A DNA stretch of 41,320 nucleotides from Agathobacter ruminis. Lineage in GTDB: Bacteria; Bacillota; Clostridia; Lachnospirales; Lachnospiraceae. The notes under the pieces were generated by a model that saw only the letters and a program-made list of their open reading frames with translations, was not told the origin of the DNA and ran no database searches. Position numbers and translations under genes: made by a program. Positions 1 through 9,236 of this stretch are shown piece by piece; position 1 is the first letter of the stretch, and each line of letters starts with the position of its first letter. Location of the stretch: positions 1 to 41,320 of the forward strand of contig NZ_PDYG01000040.1 in assembly GCF_002735305.1 (NCBI RefSeq). Direction: 5' to 3'.

Positions 1-93
1 TATTCAAAACATTTCTGTTTTAAAACATTTTTATTGACTTTCTTTAATAGTTAGTCTTACTGATTGTGTATCGGCTCAAACTCTTGGCTGCAT

Positions 94-130
94 AAAAAAA
101 TAGCGTAGCAGCCATCAGACTGCTACGCTA
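94..130 (-). terminator. Rho-independent terminator of purL
   Basis: A perfect 11-bp stem (arms 101-111 and 120-130, loop of 8) is followed on the minus strand by a run of seven T (A-run 94-100 on the plus strand). It lies 65 bp past the purL stop, so it should end the purL transcript. The plus-strand side lacks a T-run, so it is not an obvious terminator for plus transcripts. Positions 1-93 hold nothing I can assign. Confidence 0.9.
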
Positions 131-195
131 AAAAAATCTAACTTTTGGGAGTCACCTCACATTATGAAAGATTTAATGGTTCTTTCTTCTAGAAA

Positions 196-3100
196 TTATT
201 TAAAATAAGCAACGCCGGATTCAAAGATCTTCAAATCCTGCTCTCCGTAAATATTGATTGCAACCGCATCGCCACGGCGTTCAGAATGTGCCATCTTACC
301 AAGCACACGTCCGTCAGGAGATGTGATTCCTTCGATTGCACAATAGGAACCGTTTACATTCCATTCTTCATCCATGGTCGGCTGACCGGCTTCATTTACA
401 TACTGCGTTGCAACCTGTCCGTTTTCGAATAAGCGATCCAGCCATTCCTTCGGCGCTACGAAACGACCTTCTCCGTGTGATGCCGGATTGGTATAGGTCT
501 TTCCGAGTTCTGCCTGTGCAAGCCAAGGGCTCTTGTTCGAAACAACCTTTGTATAAACCATCTTGGAAACATGACGGTTAATGGTATTGTAGGTCAGAGT
601 CGGTGAGTCTGCAGACTGCATACGCACTTCGCCATAAGGCACAAGTCCAAGCTTAATCAATGCCTGGAATCCGTTACAGATACCGAGAGCCAAACCGTCG
701 CGCTCATTTAAGAGGCGTGTGATTGCTTCTGTCATCTTTGCATTTCTAAATGCTGTCGCAAAGAATTTTGCAGATCCTTCCGGTTCATCACCTGCAGAGA
801 ATCCACCCGGGAACATGATGATCTGTGACTGATCGATAGCCTTCGCAAATGCATCTACTGAATCGCGGATATCCTCTGCACTTAAGTTTTTAAATACCTT
901 TACGATCGTATTGGCACCTGCGCGTTCGAAAGCTCTTGCACTATCATACTCGCAGTTTGTTCCAGGGAATACCGGAATAAATACGGTTGGCTTAGCAACT
1001 TTATTCTTGCATACGTAAATTTCTTTTGCCTTGTAAAGACCGGTATCCACCACAGAAGTATCCTCATGTGAACGGGTATGGAACACGCCCTCGAGCTTCT
1101 GTGTCCATGCAGCGATTGCCTGTTCCATCGGAATGCTGACATTATCGCAGTCGATGGTCTTGGTATCGTTGATGAAACCAACAACACTTGCGGTATCGTC
1201 CAGACCTGCCTTGGACAGAATTGCACGAACTGCCTCAAGCTTCTCCACTTCGATTTCGGCCACAATATTACCAAATCCAGGTGCGAACAGAATATCGCTT
1301 GTCACATCATCTTCGATGGTCACACCCAGCTTATTTCCGAATGCCATCTTGGAAACTGCTGCTGCAAGGCCCTTGGAATCCAGAGCATATGCAGAGCGGA
1401 TCAATCCGGCACAAACCATCTCATGGAAGGCATCATATAATTTCATCACCTGTTCATATACAGGCATATCGAACTCATCTTTGTCGATGGTGAAGAGCAC
1501 AAGCTGATTGCCGGCCTTCTTCAATTCAGGCGAAACAATCTCTCTCTCCTTTGCCACATCTACTGCAAATGATACCAGTGTCGGAGGTACATCAATTTCA
1601 TTGAAGGTTCCGGACATGGAATCCTTTCCTCCGATAGAAGGAAGTCCAAAACCAATCTGTGCATTGTAGGCTCCGAGCAGTGCAGCAAACGGCTGACTCC
1701 ATCTGTATGGGTCCTCATTCATTCTGCGGAAATACTCCTGGAATGTCAGACGAATCTTCTTGTAATCACCACCGGTTGCAACAATACGAGAAACAGATTC
1801 AAGCATTGCATAAGCAGCACCATGATATGGGCTCCAGCTTGACAGATACGGATCAAATCCGTAAGCCATCATGGTAACGGTATCGCACTTGCCTTTTGCT
1901 ACAGGAAGTTTTGCTACCATTGACTGCGTCTCTGTCAACTGATAACGACCACCGTATGGCATGAATACGCTTCCTGCTCCGATGGAGCCGTCAAACATCT
2001 CTACGAGTCCCTTTTGAGAGCATACATTCAAATCAGACAGTTCTGCCATCCATGCTGCCTTCATATCGCCACGCGAAAGCGCATCCTCAACTGCAGGCAG
2101 CGCAATCTTCTTGAGATAATTCTCCTTTGGATCCGGCATTTCCACTGCCACATCGGTCTCCTGATGTGCACCATTGGTATCCAGGAAAGCGCGGGAAAGA
2201 TTGACAATTTCCTGGCCTCTCCATACCAATACCAGACGAGGATCTTCTGTGACAACTGCAACTTCTGTTGCCTCTAAGTTTTCTTCTTTTGCATAAGCCA
2301 TAAACTGGTCTACATCTTCCGGTGCAACCACTACAGCCATACGTTCCTGAGACTCGGAAATGGAAAGCTCTGTTCCATCGAGTCCGGCATATTTCTTCGG
2401 AACCTTATCCAACTGAATACGAAGTCCCGGAGCCAATTCTCCGATTGCGACAGATACACCGCCGGCACCGAAGTCATTACATTTTTTGATGATATGAGAT
2501 ACTTCCTCACGGCGGAATAATCTCTGAAGCTTACGCTCTGTAGGCGCATTTCCCTTTTGTACTTCTGCACCGCATACAGAGGTAGATTCTGTATTATGTG
2601 CTTTAGAAGAACCGGTTGCACCACCGATTCCATCACGTCCGGTGCGTCCACCCAAAAGGATGATCTTATCACCCGGATCGGAATTTAATCTCTGTACTGC
2701 GCGTCTTGGAGCAGCACCCATAACCGCACCGATTTCCATACGCTTTGCAACATAATCAGGATGATATACTTCTTTGACATATCCTGTTGCAAGACCAATC
2801 TGGTTTCCGTATGAGCTGTATCCATGAGCAGCTTCGCGTACAAGCTTCTTCTGCGGAAGCTTGCCTTCGATGGTATCCTTTACCGCAACGGTAGGATCAG
2901 CAGCACCGGTTACACGCATTGCCTGATATACATAGGTTCTGCCTGAAAGCGGATCGCGGATCGCGCCACCAAGACAGGTTGCAGCGCCACCGAACGGTTC
3001 AATTTCTGTTGGATGATTATGTGTCTCATTTTTGAAGTTTACAAGCCACTCTTCTGTCTTGCCATCCACTTCAACAGGAACTACGATGGAGCAGGCATTG

Positions 3101-3999
3101 ATTTCATCGCTCTCTTCCTGATCATCCAGCTTGCCTTCTTTTTTCAGTCTCTTCATTGCAAGAAGTGCGACATCCATCAGACATACGAATTTGTCATCGC
3201 GGTCTTTGTACAGATCTGCAAATGTCTTCTGATAATCTGCAAATGTATTTTCGATTGGAGTCTTATAGAATCCGTCATCAAATTTGATATTTTTTAATTC
3301 TGTTGAGAATGTGGTATGACGACAATGATCGGACCAGTAAGTATCCAGAACACGAATTTCGGTAATGGATGGGTCACGCTTTTCTTCATTCTTGAAATAA
3401 GTTTGGATATGGAGGAAATCCTTGAAGGTCATTGCGAGATTCAATGAAGCATACAGCTCATTCAGTTCCTTCTCTGCCATATGTGCAAATCCGTCAAGAA
3501 TTGCGACATCGGCCGGCTCCTCAAAATTTTGAACAAGAGTTTCAGGCTTTGCCAAGTCTGTCTCTCTGGAATCGACTGGATTAATACAATATTTTTTGAT
3601 TGCTGCAAACTGTGCATCGGTCACGTCGCCCTCGATGACATAAGTTGTTGCGGTGCGAATAATCGGCTCTTCATTTTCATTTAAGAGTTTCATACACTGT
3701 TCTGCAGAATCAGCGCGCTGGTCAAACTGTCCAGGCAGGTATTCGACGGAGAAAACTCTGGCATCGCCGTAGTCAAAGGATTCCTCATAAATATCGTCTA
3801 CAGGTGGCTCCGAAAAAACGGAAAGAAGCGCTTTCTGATAGGTCTCTTCGCTGACATTTTCCACATCATAGCGAATCAGTACCCGGACATTACGGATGCC
3901 GGTCACATCCAGATAATGTTTGATCTCGTGCTTCAGTTCTTTTGCTTTTACTGCAAAATCGGGTTTCTTTTCCGCGTACACACGCCGTACATTGGCCAT
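196..3999 (-). CDS. purL: Phosphoribosylformylglycinamidine synthase, single-chain clostridial type
   Basis: It catalyses the ATP- and glutamine-dependent conversion of FGAR to FGAM in de novo purine synthesis, in the cytosol. The protein is 1267 residues long and combines PurS-like, PurL synthetase and PurQ glutaminase regions, as in the fused enzymes of clostridia and bacteroidetes. A conserved synthetase stretch reads NETHNHPTEIEPFGGAAT. The C-terminal class I amidotransferase has its nucleophile in GICNGFQ (Cys about 1108) and the His/Glu pair in AHSE (about 1238/1240). I chose the ATG at 3999 because GGAGG lies at ideal distance before it. The frame stays open to 4059 but has no comparable ribosome site there, and those extra residues would overlap the leader hairpin. 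It is a single-gene transcript with its own promoter and terminator. No other pur genes are in the window. Confidence 0.97.
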   Translation of the reverse strand: MANVRRVYAEKKPDFAVKAKELKHEIKHYLDVTGIRNVRVLIRYDVENVSEETYQKALLSVFSEPPVDDIYEESFDYGDARVFSVEYLPGQFDQRADSAEQCMKLLNENEEPIIRTATTYVIEGDVTDAQFAAIKKYCINPVDSRETDLAKPETLVQNFEEPADVAILDGFAHMAEKELNELYASLNLAMTFKDFLHIQTYFKNEEKRDPSITEIRVLDTYWSDHCRHTTFSTELKNIKFDDGFYKTPIENTFADYQKTFADLYKDRDDKFVCLMDVALLAMKRLKKEGKLDDQEESDEINACSIVVPVEVDGKTEEWLVNFKNETHNHPTEIEPFGGAATCLGGAIRDPLSGRTYVYQAMRVTGAADPTVAVKDTIEGKLPQKKLVREAAHGYSSYGNQIGLATGYVKEVYHPDYVAKRMEIGAVMGAAPRRAVQRLNSDPGDKIILLGGRTGRDGIGGATGSSKAHNTESTSVCGAEVQKGNAPTERKLQRLFRREEVSHIIKKCNDFGAGGVSVAIGELAPGLRIQLDKVPKKYAGLDGTELSISESQERMAVVVAPEDVDQFMAYAKEENLEATEVAVVTEDPRLVLVWRGQEIVNLSRAFLDTNGAHQETDVAVEMPDPKENYLKKIALPAVEDALSRGDMKAAWMAELSDLNVCSQKGLVEMFDGSIGAGSVFMPYGGRYQLTETQSMVAKLPVAKGKCDTVTMMAYGFDPYLSSWSPYHGAAYAMLESVSRIVATGGDYKKIRLTFQEYFRRMNEDPYRWSQPFAALLGAYNAQIGFGLPSIGGKDSMSGTFNEIDVPPTLVSFAVDVAKEREIVSPELKKAGNQLVLFTIDKDEFDMPVYEQVMKLYDAFHEMVCAGLIRSAYALDSKGLAAAVSKMAFGNKLGVTIEDDVTSDILFAPGFGNIVAEIEVEKLEAVRAILSKAGLDDTASVVGFINDTKTIDCDNVSIPMEQAIAAWTQKLEGVFHTRSHEDTSVVDTGLYKAKEIYVCKNKVAKPTVFIPVFPGTNCEYDSARAFERAGANTIVKVFKNLSAEDIRDSVDAFAKAIDQSQIIMFPGGFSAGDEPEGSAKFFATAFRNAKMTEAITRLLNERDGLALGICNGFQALIKLGLVPYGEVRMQSADSPTLTYNTINRHVSKMVYTKVVSNKSPWLAQAELGKTYTNPASHGEGRFVAPKEWLDRLFENGQVATQYVNEAGQPTMDEEWNVNGSYCAIEGITSPDGRVLGKMAHSERRGDAVAINIYGEQDLKIFESGVAYFK

Positions 4000-4044
4000 T
4001 GTTGTTTCCTCCGTGTTATAAAATTGTTCTTGTAAATCATAGCT

Positions 4045-4063
4045 TTGGTCGCTTCGCAACCAA
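4045..4063 (-). other. Stem-loop at the 5' end of the purL mRNA
   Basis: Arms 4045-4052 and 4056-4063 pair over 8 bp (one G-U) around a 3-nt loop. The predicted purL transcription start, about 7 nt after the -10 box, falls at about 4062, so the hairpin would form the extreme 5' end of the roughly 63-nt leader. No purine-riboswitch core is recognisable and there is no T-run. A role in RNA stability is only a guess. Confidence 0.4.
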
Positions 4064-4068
4064 GATTA

Positions 4069-4097
4069 AGTATAACATTTAAGTGCACATTCGTATA
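4069..4097 (-). promoter_or_regulatory. purL promoter (extended -10)
   Basis: On the minus strand an extended -10 (TGTTATACT; TATACT at 4069-4074) lies 17 bp after a weak -35 (TATACG, 4092-4097). The upstream TG can compensate for the poor -35. The predicted start is about 63 nt before the purL ATG. Confidence 0.6.
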
Positions 4098-4115
4098 TTA
4101 AAAGAAAATACGAAT
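4089..4115. promoter_or_regulatory. Inverted repeat over the purL -35, possible operator
   Basis: Perfect 8-bp arms ATTCGTAT (4089-4096) and ATACGAAT (4108-4115) are separated by 11 bp. One arm covers the purL -35 region, a position where a bound repressor or activator would act. Each arm has a CGAA/TTCG core as in PurR boxes, but the arms point the opposite way from the Bacillus PurBox arrangement. I therefore call it a candidate operator without naming the protein. It could also form a hairpin at the end of the upstream operon mRNA, but no T-run follows. Confidence 0.4.
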
Positions 4116-4128
4116 TCTAAAGGTAAAA

Positions 4129-6471
4129 TTAGTCATTTTGCCAAAATTTGCGAACCACTTCCGATATTTGTTCGCAGTTGACGGTCCGGGCATGCTCCCA
4201 TTCGATTGGAAACAGGCCCTTGTATTCATGCGACAAAAATCTTCGATCGAGCAGAATCATGATTCCTCGATCCGACGTTGTCCGAATCACGCGTCCTGCC
4301 GCCTGCAAGACCTTGTTGAGCCCCGGATAGCGATAAGCATAATCGAATCCGCTCTCATCATTTGAATCATAATAATTCTTCAAGATTTCCTGCTCATTGG
4401 ACACCTGCGGCAGTCCGGTGCCGACAACAATCGCTCCGATCAGACGGTCCTCCTTCAGATCGATGCCCTCACCAAAGATGCCTCCCATCACACAAAATGC
4501 CAACAGCGAATCGTCTGTCTGTTCTTCAAACTGCGCCAAGAATTCCTCCCTCTGCGCCTCATTCATATGATTCGTCTGCAGCAGCATTTTCACAGGCAAT
4601 GTGCTTTCTTCGCAACGTTCTTCAAACACTGCTGCCACATCCTGCATCATGCGGTATGAAGGGAAAAAGGCCATATAATTGCCCTGCTTTTCCATCACCA
4701 CCCTGATCAGATACTCCGCAATCTTTTCGTAGCTTGCGCGCCCGCGCTCGGTATATTTGGTGCTGACATCATTGCCAAAGGCGATCAGACTCTGCTCCTT
4801 CTCAAATACCGAATGCGCATAGACCGCATAATTGTCGGTTCTCGTCGAAAGCAGACGCTTATAATACTGAATCGGAAGCAGGGTCGCAGAAAAAAAGATG
4901 GTCGCTCTGGCCTTGTCGATACAATTCTGCAAATTCTCCGACGGGTCCACGTTGAACAGTTTGATGCGAAATCTTCCATCCTCCGTCTGCTCCGTATAAA
5001 TCACATACTTTTCCGCAGTCAGATCATATATTTCAAGGAAATTGCGCAATGCAAAATAAAACTCCGTCACCTCTTTGCGCTCCGGGTATTCCGGATGCTT
5101 CTTTTGGAATTCGTTGAGTTCCGTTGCAAGTCGCATCAGAGAATACAGGAATCCACCGATGTCCTCATAGGTTCGGTATGTCTCGCATTCGCGCTTGTAT
5201 TCGAGCATGGTCTTGTTGCATTTTTCGCACAGTTTGGACAGATACGGATGATACTGCTTTAAGATGCGCTTCATCGTTAGGAAATCTTCTTTGTACAGCT
5301 CGGCAGAATACATTTCCCGGCTTCGGTCAACCAGATTATGCGCCTCATCCACAAGAAAAATATAATCGCCGCGCGTCCCCTCCGCGAAAAACCGCTTCAG
5401 ATATACATGCGGATCAAATACATAATTGTAATCGCATATGATGTCATCGCACCAGGATGAAATATCCAATGCCATCTCAAACGGACAGACCTGATATCGT
5501 TCGGCCTGCGCAAGGATTTCTTCTCTCGTAAAGACATTTCCATGCTGTAGGATATCAAAGACCGCATCATTGACGCGGTCAAAGTGCCCTTTTGCATACG
5601 GGCATTGAACCGGATTACATTCCATAGTCTCACACGGACATAGTTTTTCCTTTGCAGTTAACTGAATCAGTTTTGCCTGATATCCGTTTGTCTGCAGCAA
5701 ATCATAAGTTTCTTTTGCAACCGATGCCGTAATCGTTTTGGCTGTCAGATAAAAAATACGATCGCCCTTGTTTTCTCCCACGGCTTTGACCGCCGGAAAG
5801 AATGTGGAAATCGTCTTGCCGACACCGGTTGGCGCCTGGAGAAACAATGTCTTTCCTCGCGCAATGGTCCGATATACATCTGCCACCAGTTTCTTTTGTC
5901 CTTCACGATAAGGGAACGGGAATTCCAATGGTTTAATCGATGCGTTTCTCTTCTGCTTCCAGTGATATTCAAAATCCGACCACTTCTTGTAGGCAAGCAG
6001 AGTCTCCTCAAACCAGGTCTGAATCTCTTCAAACGAGTATTCAAACCTGAAATATTTCTTTTCTTCGGTATCCAGATTGACATATGTCATCTGAACACCG
6101 ATTTCATCGAGTGCATGATCATTTGCAAAAATAAACGCGTAGCACATCGCCTGCGCCTGATGAACGAAGATCGGCTCGGTAAATGATTCCACCTTCTGGT
6201 ACATTCCCTTGATTTCATCGACAAAGGTCTTTTGATCTTCCATAAAGATTCCGTCAGCACGACCCTCAATCACCAGATCATATTCGTCGTATTTTTTTGC
6301 ATACTTTAAGGGAACCTCCGCCTGATAAGAGGTTCCCATGGATTTTTGTATTTTGCGATGGATACGCAAACCTTCTTGCATTGCTTCAGGGCTGTTCGCG
6401 CGTCCCCTGTTATCTATATCTCCGGAGCGAAAAATAAATTCCACGAGATTTCGAACCGAAACATTTGGCAT
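4129..6471 (-). CDS. PD-(D/E)XK nuclease / XPD-DinG family Fe-S helicase fusion
   Basis: A 780-residue superfamily 2 DNA helicase of the Rad3/XPD/DinG type with a RecB/Cas4-like nuclease domain in front. The nuclease signature is visible: GRAD (Asp73), DEIK (residues 85-88) and a QxxxY motif (107-111). The helicase part has Walker A APTGVGKT (213-220), a DEAH box (375-378) and a motif VI QAAGRVIR near the C-terminus. Between Walker A and DEAH lies a Cys-rich insert (Cys 278, 280, 285, 290, then 329, 341, 346) that probably holds the [4Fe-4S] cluster of this family. It is expected to unwind and trim DNA during repair; the substrate is unknown. It is the last gene of a three-gene run, 12 bp behind the upstream gene, with an AAGGG ribosome site before the ATG. 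Confidence 0.88.
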   Translation of the reverse strand: MPNVSVRNLVEFIFRSGDIDNRGRANSPEAMQEGLRIHRKIQKSMGTSYQAEVPLKYAKKYDEYDLVIEGRADGIFMEDQKTFVDEIKGMYQKVESFTEPIFVHQAQAMCYAFIFANDHALDEIGVQMTYVNLDTEEKKYFRFEYSFEEIQTWFEETLLAYKKWSDFEYHWKQKRNASIKPLEFPFPYREGQKKLVADVYRTIARGKTLFLQAPTGVGKTISTFFPAVKAVGENKGDRIFYLTAKTITASVAKETYDLLQTNGYQAKLIQLTAKEKLCPCETMECNPVQCPYAKGHFDRVNDAVFDILQHGNVFTREEILAQAERYQVCPFEMALDISSWCDDIICDYNYVFDPHVYLKRFFAEGTRGDYIFLVDEAHNLVDRSREMYSAELYKEDFLTMKRILKQYHPYLSKLCEKCNKTMLEYKRECETYRTYEDIGGFLYSLMRLATELNEFQKKHPEYPERKEVTEFYFALRNFLEIYDLTAEKYVIYTEQTEDGRFRIKLFNVDPSENLQNCIDKARATIFFSATLLPIQYYKRLLSTRTDNYAVYAHSVFEKEQSLIAFGNDVSTKYTERGRASYEKIAEYLIRVVMEKQGNYMAFFPSYRMMQDVAAVFEERCEESTLPVKMLLQTNHMNEAQREEFLAQFEEQTDDSLLAFCVMGGIFGEGIDLKEDRLIGAIVVGTGLPQVSNEQEILKNYYDSNDESGFDYAYRYPGLNKVLQAAGRVIRTTSDRGIMILLDRRFLSHEYKGLFPIEWEHARTVNCEQISEVVRKFWQND

Positions 6472-6483
6472 AAACTCATTCCC

Positions 6484-8724
6484 TTACATCTGATAATATT
6501 TCAGGTTTTCCTTGAATTCAGCCGTAATCTCACCACCGGCCTTTTCATAACGATCATAGAGCATATTCAATCGCTGCTCATTCTTCAGATTCTCCGCATT
6601 GAGTTTTCGGAATGCATTCTCGTACATCGGATTCAGATTCAGTCCTGCGCGAATATCGGCAGCAAACGGACAATATGTCACCAGAATATTTCTTGCCACC
6701 TTATTCAGACGGAATCCGCCCTTAGACTCATATTTGAGCCAGTTTACATAATCTTTGACAAATACTTCCCGATAGCTGTTCTTTGCGCGTGTCAGCTGGC
6801 TTTTGACCTTCTCTCGCGCCTCCTGTGAAAGATCATGATTTTTCTTGTAGAATTGCAGATAATCCGAATATTCCGCAGTCAGACTCTTTTCACGGATGTC
6901 ATTCCATCTGACACCCATGACATGCTTGCAATATTCCCAACGATATCTCGCCACCAGTTCAATCATCTGCTCACTCAAATCCATAGAGCTAAAGATTGGC
7001 AACAGGAAGCGGCCCGGCGTTGCCGAACGGATGCCTGCGGTCTCCTGCCACATCATACCTTTGCTTCCGAGCGTTGGCATCAGAATCACATATGGCAGAA
7101 TTTCTTTTTTGAAGGTTTCATTGTTGATGCCATGCTCCGGATCCACAAACTGGACATCGTGGAAGAACGCCTGATAATCGATATTGCGCACTTCATTCAT
7201 GGCTTCACGAATCTTCTCCGCAGTCACTGCCATCTTCTCAACCGAAGACATCATCTCTTCTCCCGACAATACCGGCAGGAAGGAAGTCACGCGACCATAG
7301 GTGATGCGATGACCTGACGTAAACATATTGCGAATTTCAAATTTTACCTTTTCATCCTGGTTGGTCTTTAATTCTGCCATCTGTTCCGCAGTAATACGAC
7401 CGTTCTTCTTTTCATCCACCAGATATTGATTATAATCCATATCCAGCTCGCTGCGGGAAGGTTCCTCCTCTCCGCGATAGATTTTGCACAGCCATTCATA
7501 TGCCGTCACAACATTGGCTGAGCGGAAGAAGCTCATTCGTTCCACCAGACTGACCAGTGAATTGATCTTGTCTTCACCCAGAAAATCCACATCCATGAAT
7601 CCAAAATTAAAGAACATCACCATGACAGGATCAAGTTCTTCATTTTCTTTTACGGAGCGCATAAATGCCTTCTCATAAATATCATAGAAAGTCTTGGTAA
7701 TGCGCTTCTTAATCTGGAACTGCTCCGGCTCGAGCGATGATTTGTCCGGAATTTCACGGAAATCATCGAGATCTTTCTTGTATGCCTGTGCCTGGGCAGT
7801 TTCAAATCCGGCATATTTCATAATATGTTCTACACAATCAATGCGTGTTACATCAAAATACTCCTTCTTGTCCTTCACCTGACTGTAATTTTCATTGGCC
7901 TGCTCGCAGGCACCAATTTGTCCCTTTGTGAAGATGCCGAGCTTTTTCATCAATTCGATGACACGATTTAAGGAATCCTTAATCTGATCCGTCGGCTTTG
8001 ATTCAGCATGAAGTGTCGTAGCCAGATCGTATAACAAATGAAACAGTCCGTCTTCATGCTCACTGTATATGATATCCTTGTTGAACATCAGATAGTTGAC
8101 CATCTCTTCGATTCCCTGTGTCACACGGCGCATCTGTGCGGATGCTTCCATAATCGCACCGACCGTCAGAGCTTCGTCTTTCATCATCATTTGCATATAT
8201 TCCGAGAAATATTTGCCGACAAGGCTATTGCAAAAATGGATTTCCCAATCTGCTGCCTTGTGTGTCATAAAGATTGGCTCAAAGTTCTCAATCTTCGGGA
8301 ACGGACGCTCCGGAATCATATTTTCCTGCGCAATCTCGCTGTATTCTGTATAAAAGCGCTCCGTGTAGGAATGCATCATATAGCATTTTGTGCTTAATTT
8401 GGAATACAAACTAAATGCTTTATGTCTTTGCATAATTGCGGCACGCAAAAAAAGCGGTCTAAAATTACCATGTGTACGAAGTAATTTTTCCAGATCCGCC
8501 GCATCCTTACAAGGAATCACGATCAGTGTCGTATCCTCTTTTGCGACATAATCACAAATAAACCATTCCGCTTCGAGAATTCCAATGATGGAATTGGTTT
8601 CCAGCTCGATATCTTCCAGTTCGAACTTTTGCAAAACAGTACCTTTTTGAACAAGATACCATTCCATCACTTTATCGGAGCGGGATGCAATGACCTGTCC
8701 CTTTTTGAACTCTAAAACCTTCAT
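6484..8724 (-). CDS. Large protein with N-terminal cyclic-nucleotide-binding-like domain, function unknown
   Basis: 746 residues. The first 110 or so resemble a CRP/CAP-type cNMP-binding beta-barrel. The phosphate-binding cassette is not conserved: the stretch around SIIGILEAEWF lacks the usual GE...R pattern, so nucleotide binding is doubtful. No helix-turn-helix follows. The remaining 630 residues are mostly helical, soluble and charged, without transmembrane segments or a motif I recognise. Known CNB proteins use the domain as a sensor or docking module, so a sensor/scaffold role is inference only. The gene lies 14 bp downstream of the OhrR-type regulator and 12 bp upstream of the nuclease-helicase, implying one transcript. 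The ATG at 8724 is preceded by GGGGG. Confidence 0.75.
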   Translation of the reverse strand: MKVLEFKKGQVIASRSDKVMEWYLVQKGTVLQKFELEDIELETNSIIGILEAEWFICDYVAKEDTTLIVIPCKDAADLEKLLRTHGNFRPLFLRAAIMQRHKAFSLYSKLSTKCYMMHSYTERFYTEYSEIAQENMIPERPFPKIENFEPIFMTHKAADWEIHFCNSLVGKYFSEYMQMMMKDEALTVGAIMEASAQMRRVTQGIEEMVNYLMFNKDIIYSEHEDGLFHLLYDLATTLHAESKPTDQIKDSLNRVIELMKKLGIFTKGQIGACEQANENYSQVKDKKEYFDVTRIDCVEHIMKYAGFETAQAQAYKKDLDDFREIPDKSSLEPEQFQIKKRITKTFYDIYEKAFMRSVKENEELDPVMVMFFNFGFMDVDFLGEDKINSLVSLVERMSFFRSANVVTAYEWLCKIYRGEEEPSRSELDMDYNQYLVDEKKNGRITAEQMAELKTNQDEKVKFEIRNMFTSGHRITYGRVTSFLPVLSGEEMMSSVEKMAVTAEKIREAMNEVRNIDYQAFFHDVQFVDPEHGINNETFKKEILPYVILMPTLGSKGMMWQETAGIRSATPGRFLLPIFSSMDLSEQMIELVARYRWEYCKHVMGVRWNDIREKSLTAEYSDYLQFYKKNHDLSQEAREKVKSQLTRAKNSYREVFVKDYVNWLKYESKGGFRLNKVARNILVTYCPFAADIRAGLNLNPMYENAFRKLNAENLKNEQRLNMLYDRYEKAGGEITAEFKENLKYYQM

Positions 8725-8738
8725 AAAGCCCCCATTAA

Positions 8739-9176
8739 TTAATCTGTAACCTGTTCGAGAATGTTATGCAATACTTTGCTCAACAGTTTTGCTTCTTCCT
8801 GTGAGATGGTAAAGCAACTTCCCATTTTCATCGGAATCATGACTGCTTTCTCTTTCAGCTTCTCTCCCTTTTCTGTAATGGTTACATTCAGGATTCTCTC
8901 ATCACTCTCATCGCGTTGTCTGGTCACATAGCCTTTCTGCTCAAGTTTCTTCAAAACCGGAGTCAGTGTCCCAGAATCCAGATACAGATATTCCCCCATC
9001 TGTTTCACATTCATGGCCTTGTGCTCCCAGAGAACCATCATGGAGATATATTGTGTATAAGTCAGATCTATCTCATCCAGAAATGGCTTATATTTACGCA
9101 CAATCTCCTTGGAACATGCGTATAACGGAAAACACAGCTGGTTTTCCAATTTTAAAACATCATACTTGTCACTCAT
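8739..9176 (-). CDS. ohrR: MarR-family peroxide sensor, OhrR type
   Basis: A 145-residue winged-helix repressor. The N-terminal LENQLCFPLYAC matches Bacillus OhrR closely and puts the reactive cysteine at position 15, its position in B. subtilis OhrR. The recognition region LYLDSGTLTPVLKKLEQKG is the hallmark of this subgroup. Two more cysteines (21 and 121) could form a disulfide, but Cys15 alone suffices in one-Cys OhrR proteins. Oxidation by organic hydroperoxide or hypochlorite normally releases the DNA. No ohr peroxidase gene is in the window. The gene instead leads an operon with the CNB-like protein and the nuclease-helicase, and a matching operator lies in the promoter of the neighbouring flavoprotein. 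The ribosome site is AGGGAG. I could not find a convincing promoter in 9177-9236. Confidence 0.9.
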   Translation of the reverse strand: MSDKYDVLKLENQLCFPLYACSKEIVRKYKPFLDEIDLTYTQYISMMVLWEHKAMNVKQMGEYLYLDSGTLTPVLKKLEQKGYVTRQRDESDERILNVTITEKGEKLKEKAVMIPMKMGSCFTISQEEAKLLSKVLHNILEQVTD

Positions 9177-9236
9177 TCTTTCTCCCTCTACTTTTTTCGA
9201 TTTTACATTTTCACTTGCAACATATTCCTATATCAT

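Noticed and set aside
1-60. A plus-strand promoter (TTGACT near position 34)
   Set aside because: At 17 bp downstream the sequence TTACTG is a poor -10 and no plus-strand gene follows before the purL terminator.
4000-4059. N-terminal extension of PurL to 4059
   Set aside because: The extra 20 residues have no homology, no ribosome site stands before them, and they overlap the transcript leader; GGAGG marks 3999.
4000-4128. A purine riboswitch upstream of purL
   Set aside because: The leader is about 63 nt with one short hairpin; the three-way junction core of the purine aptamer is not present.
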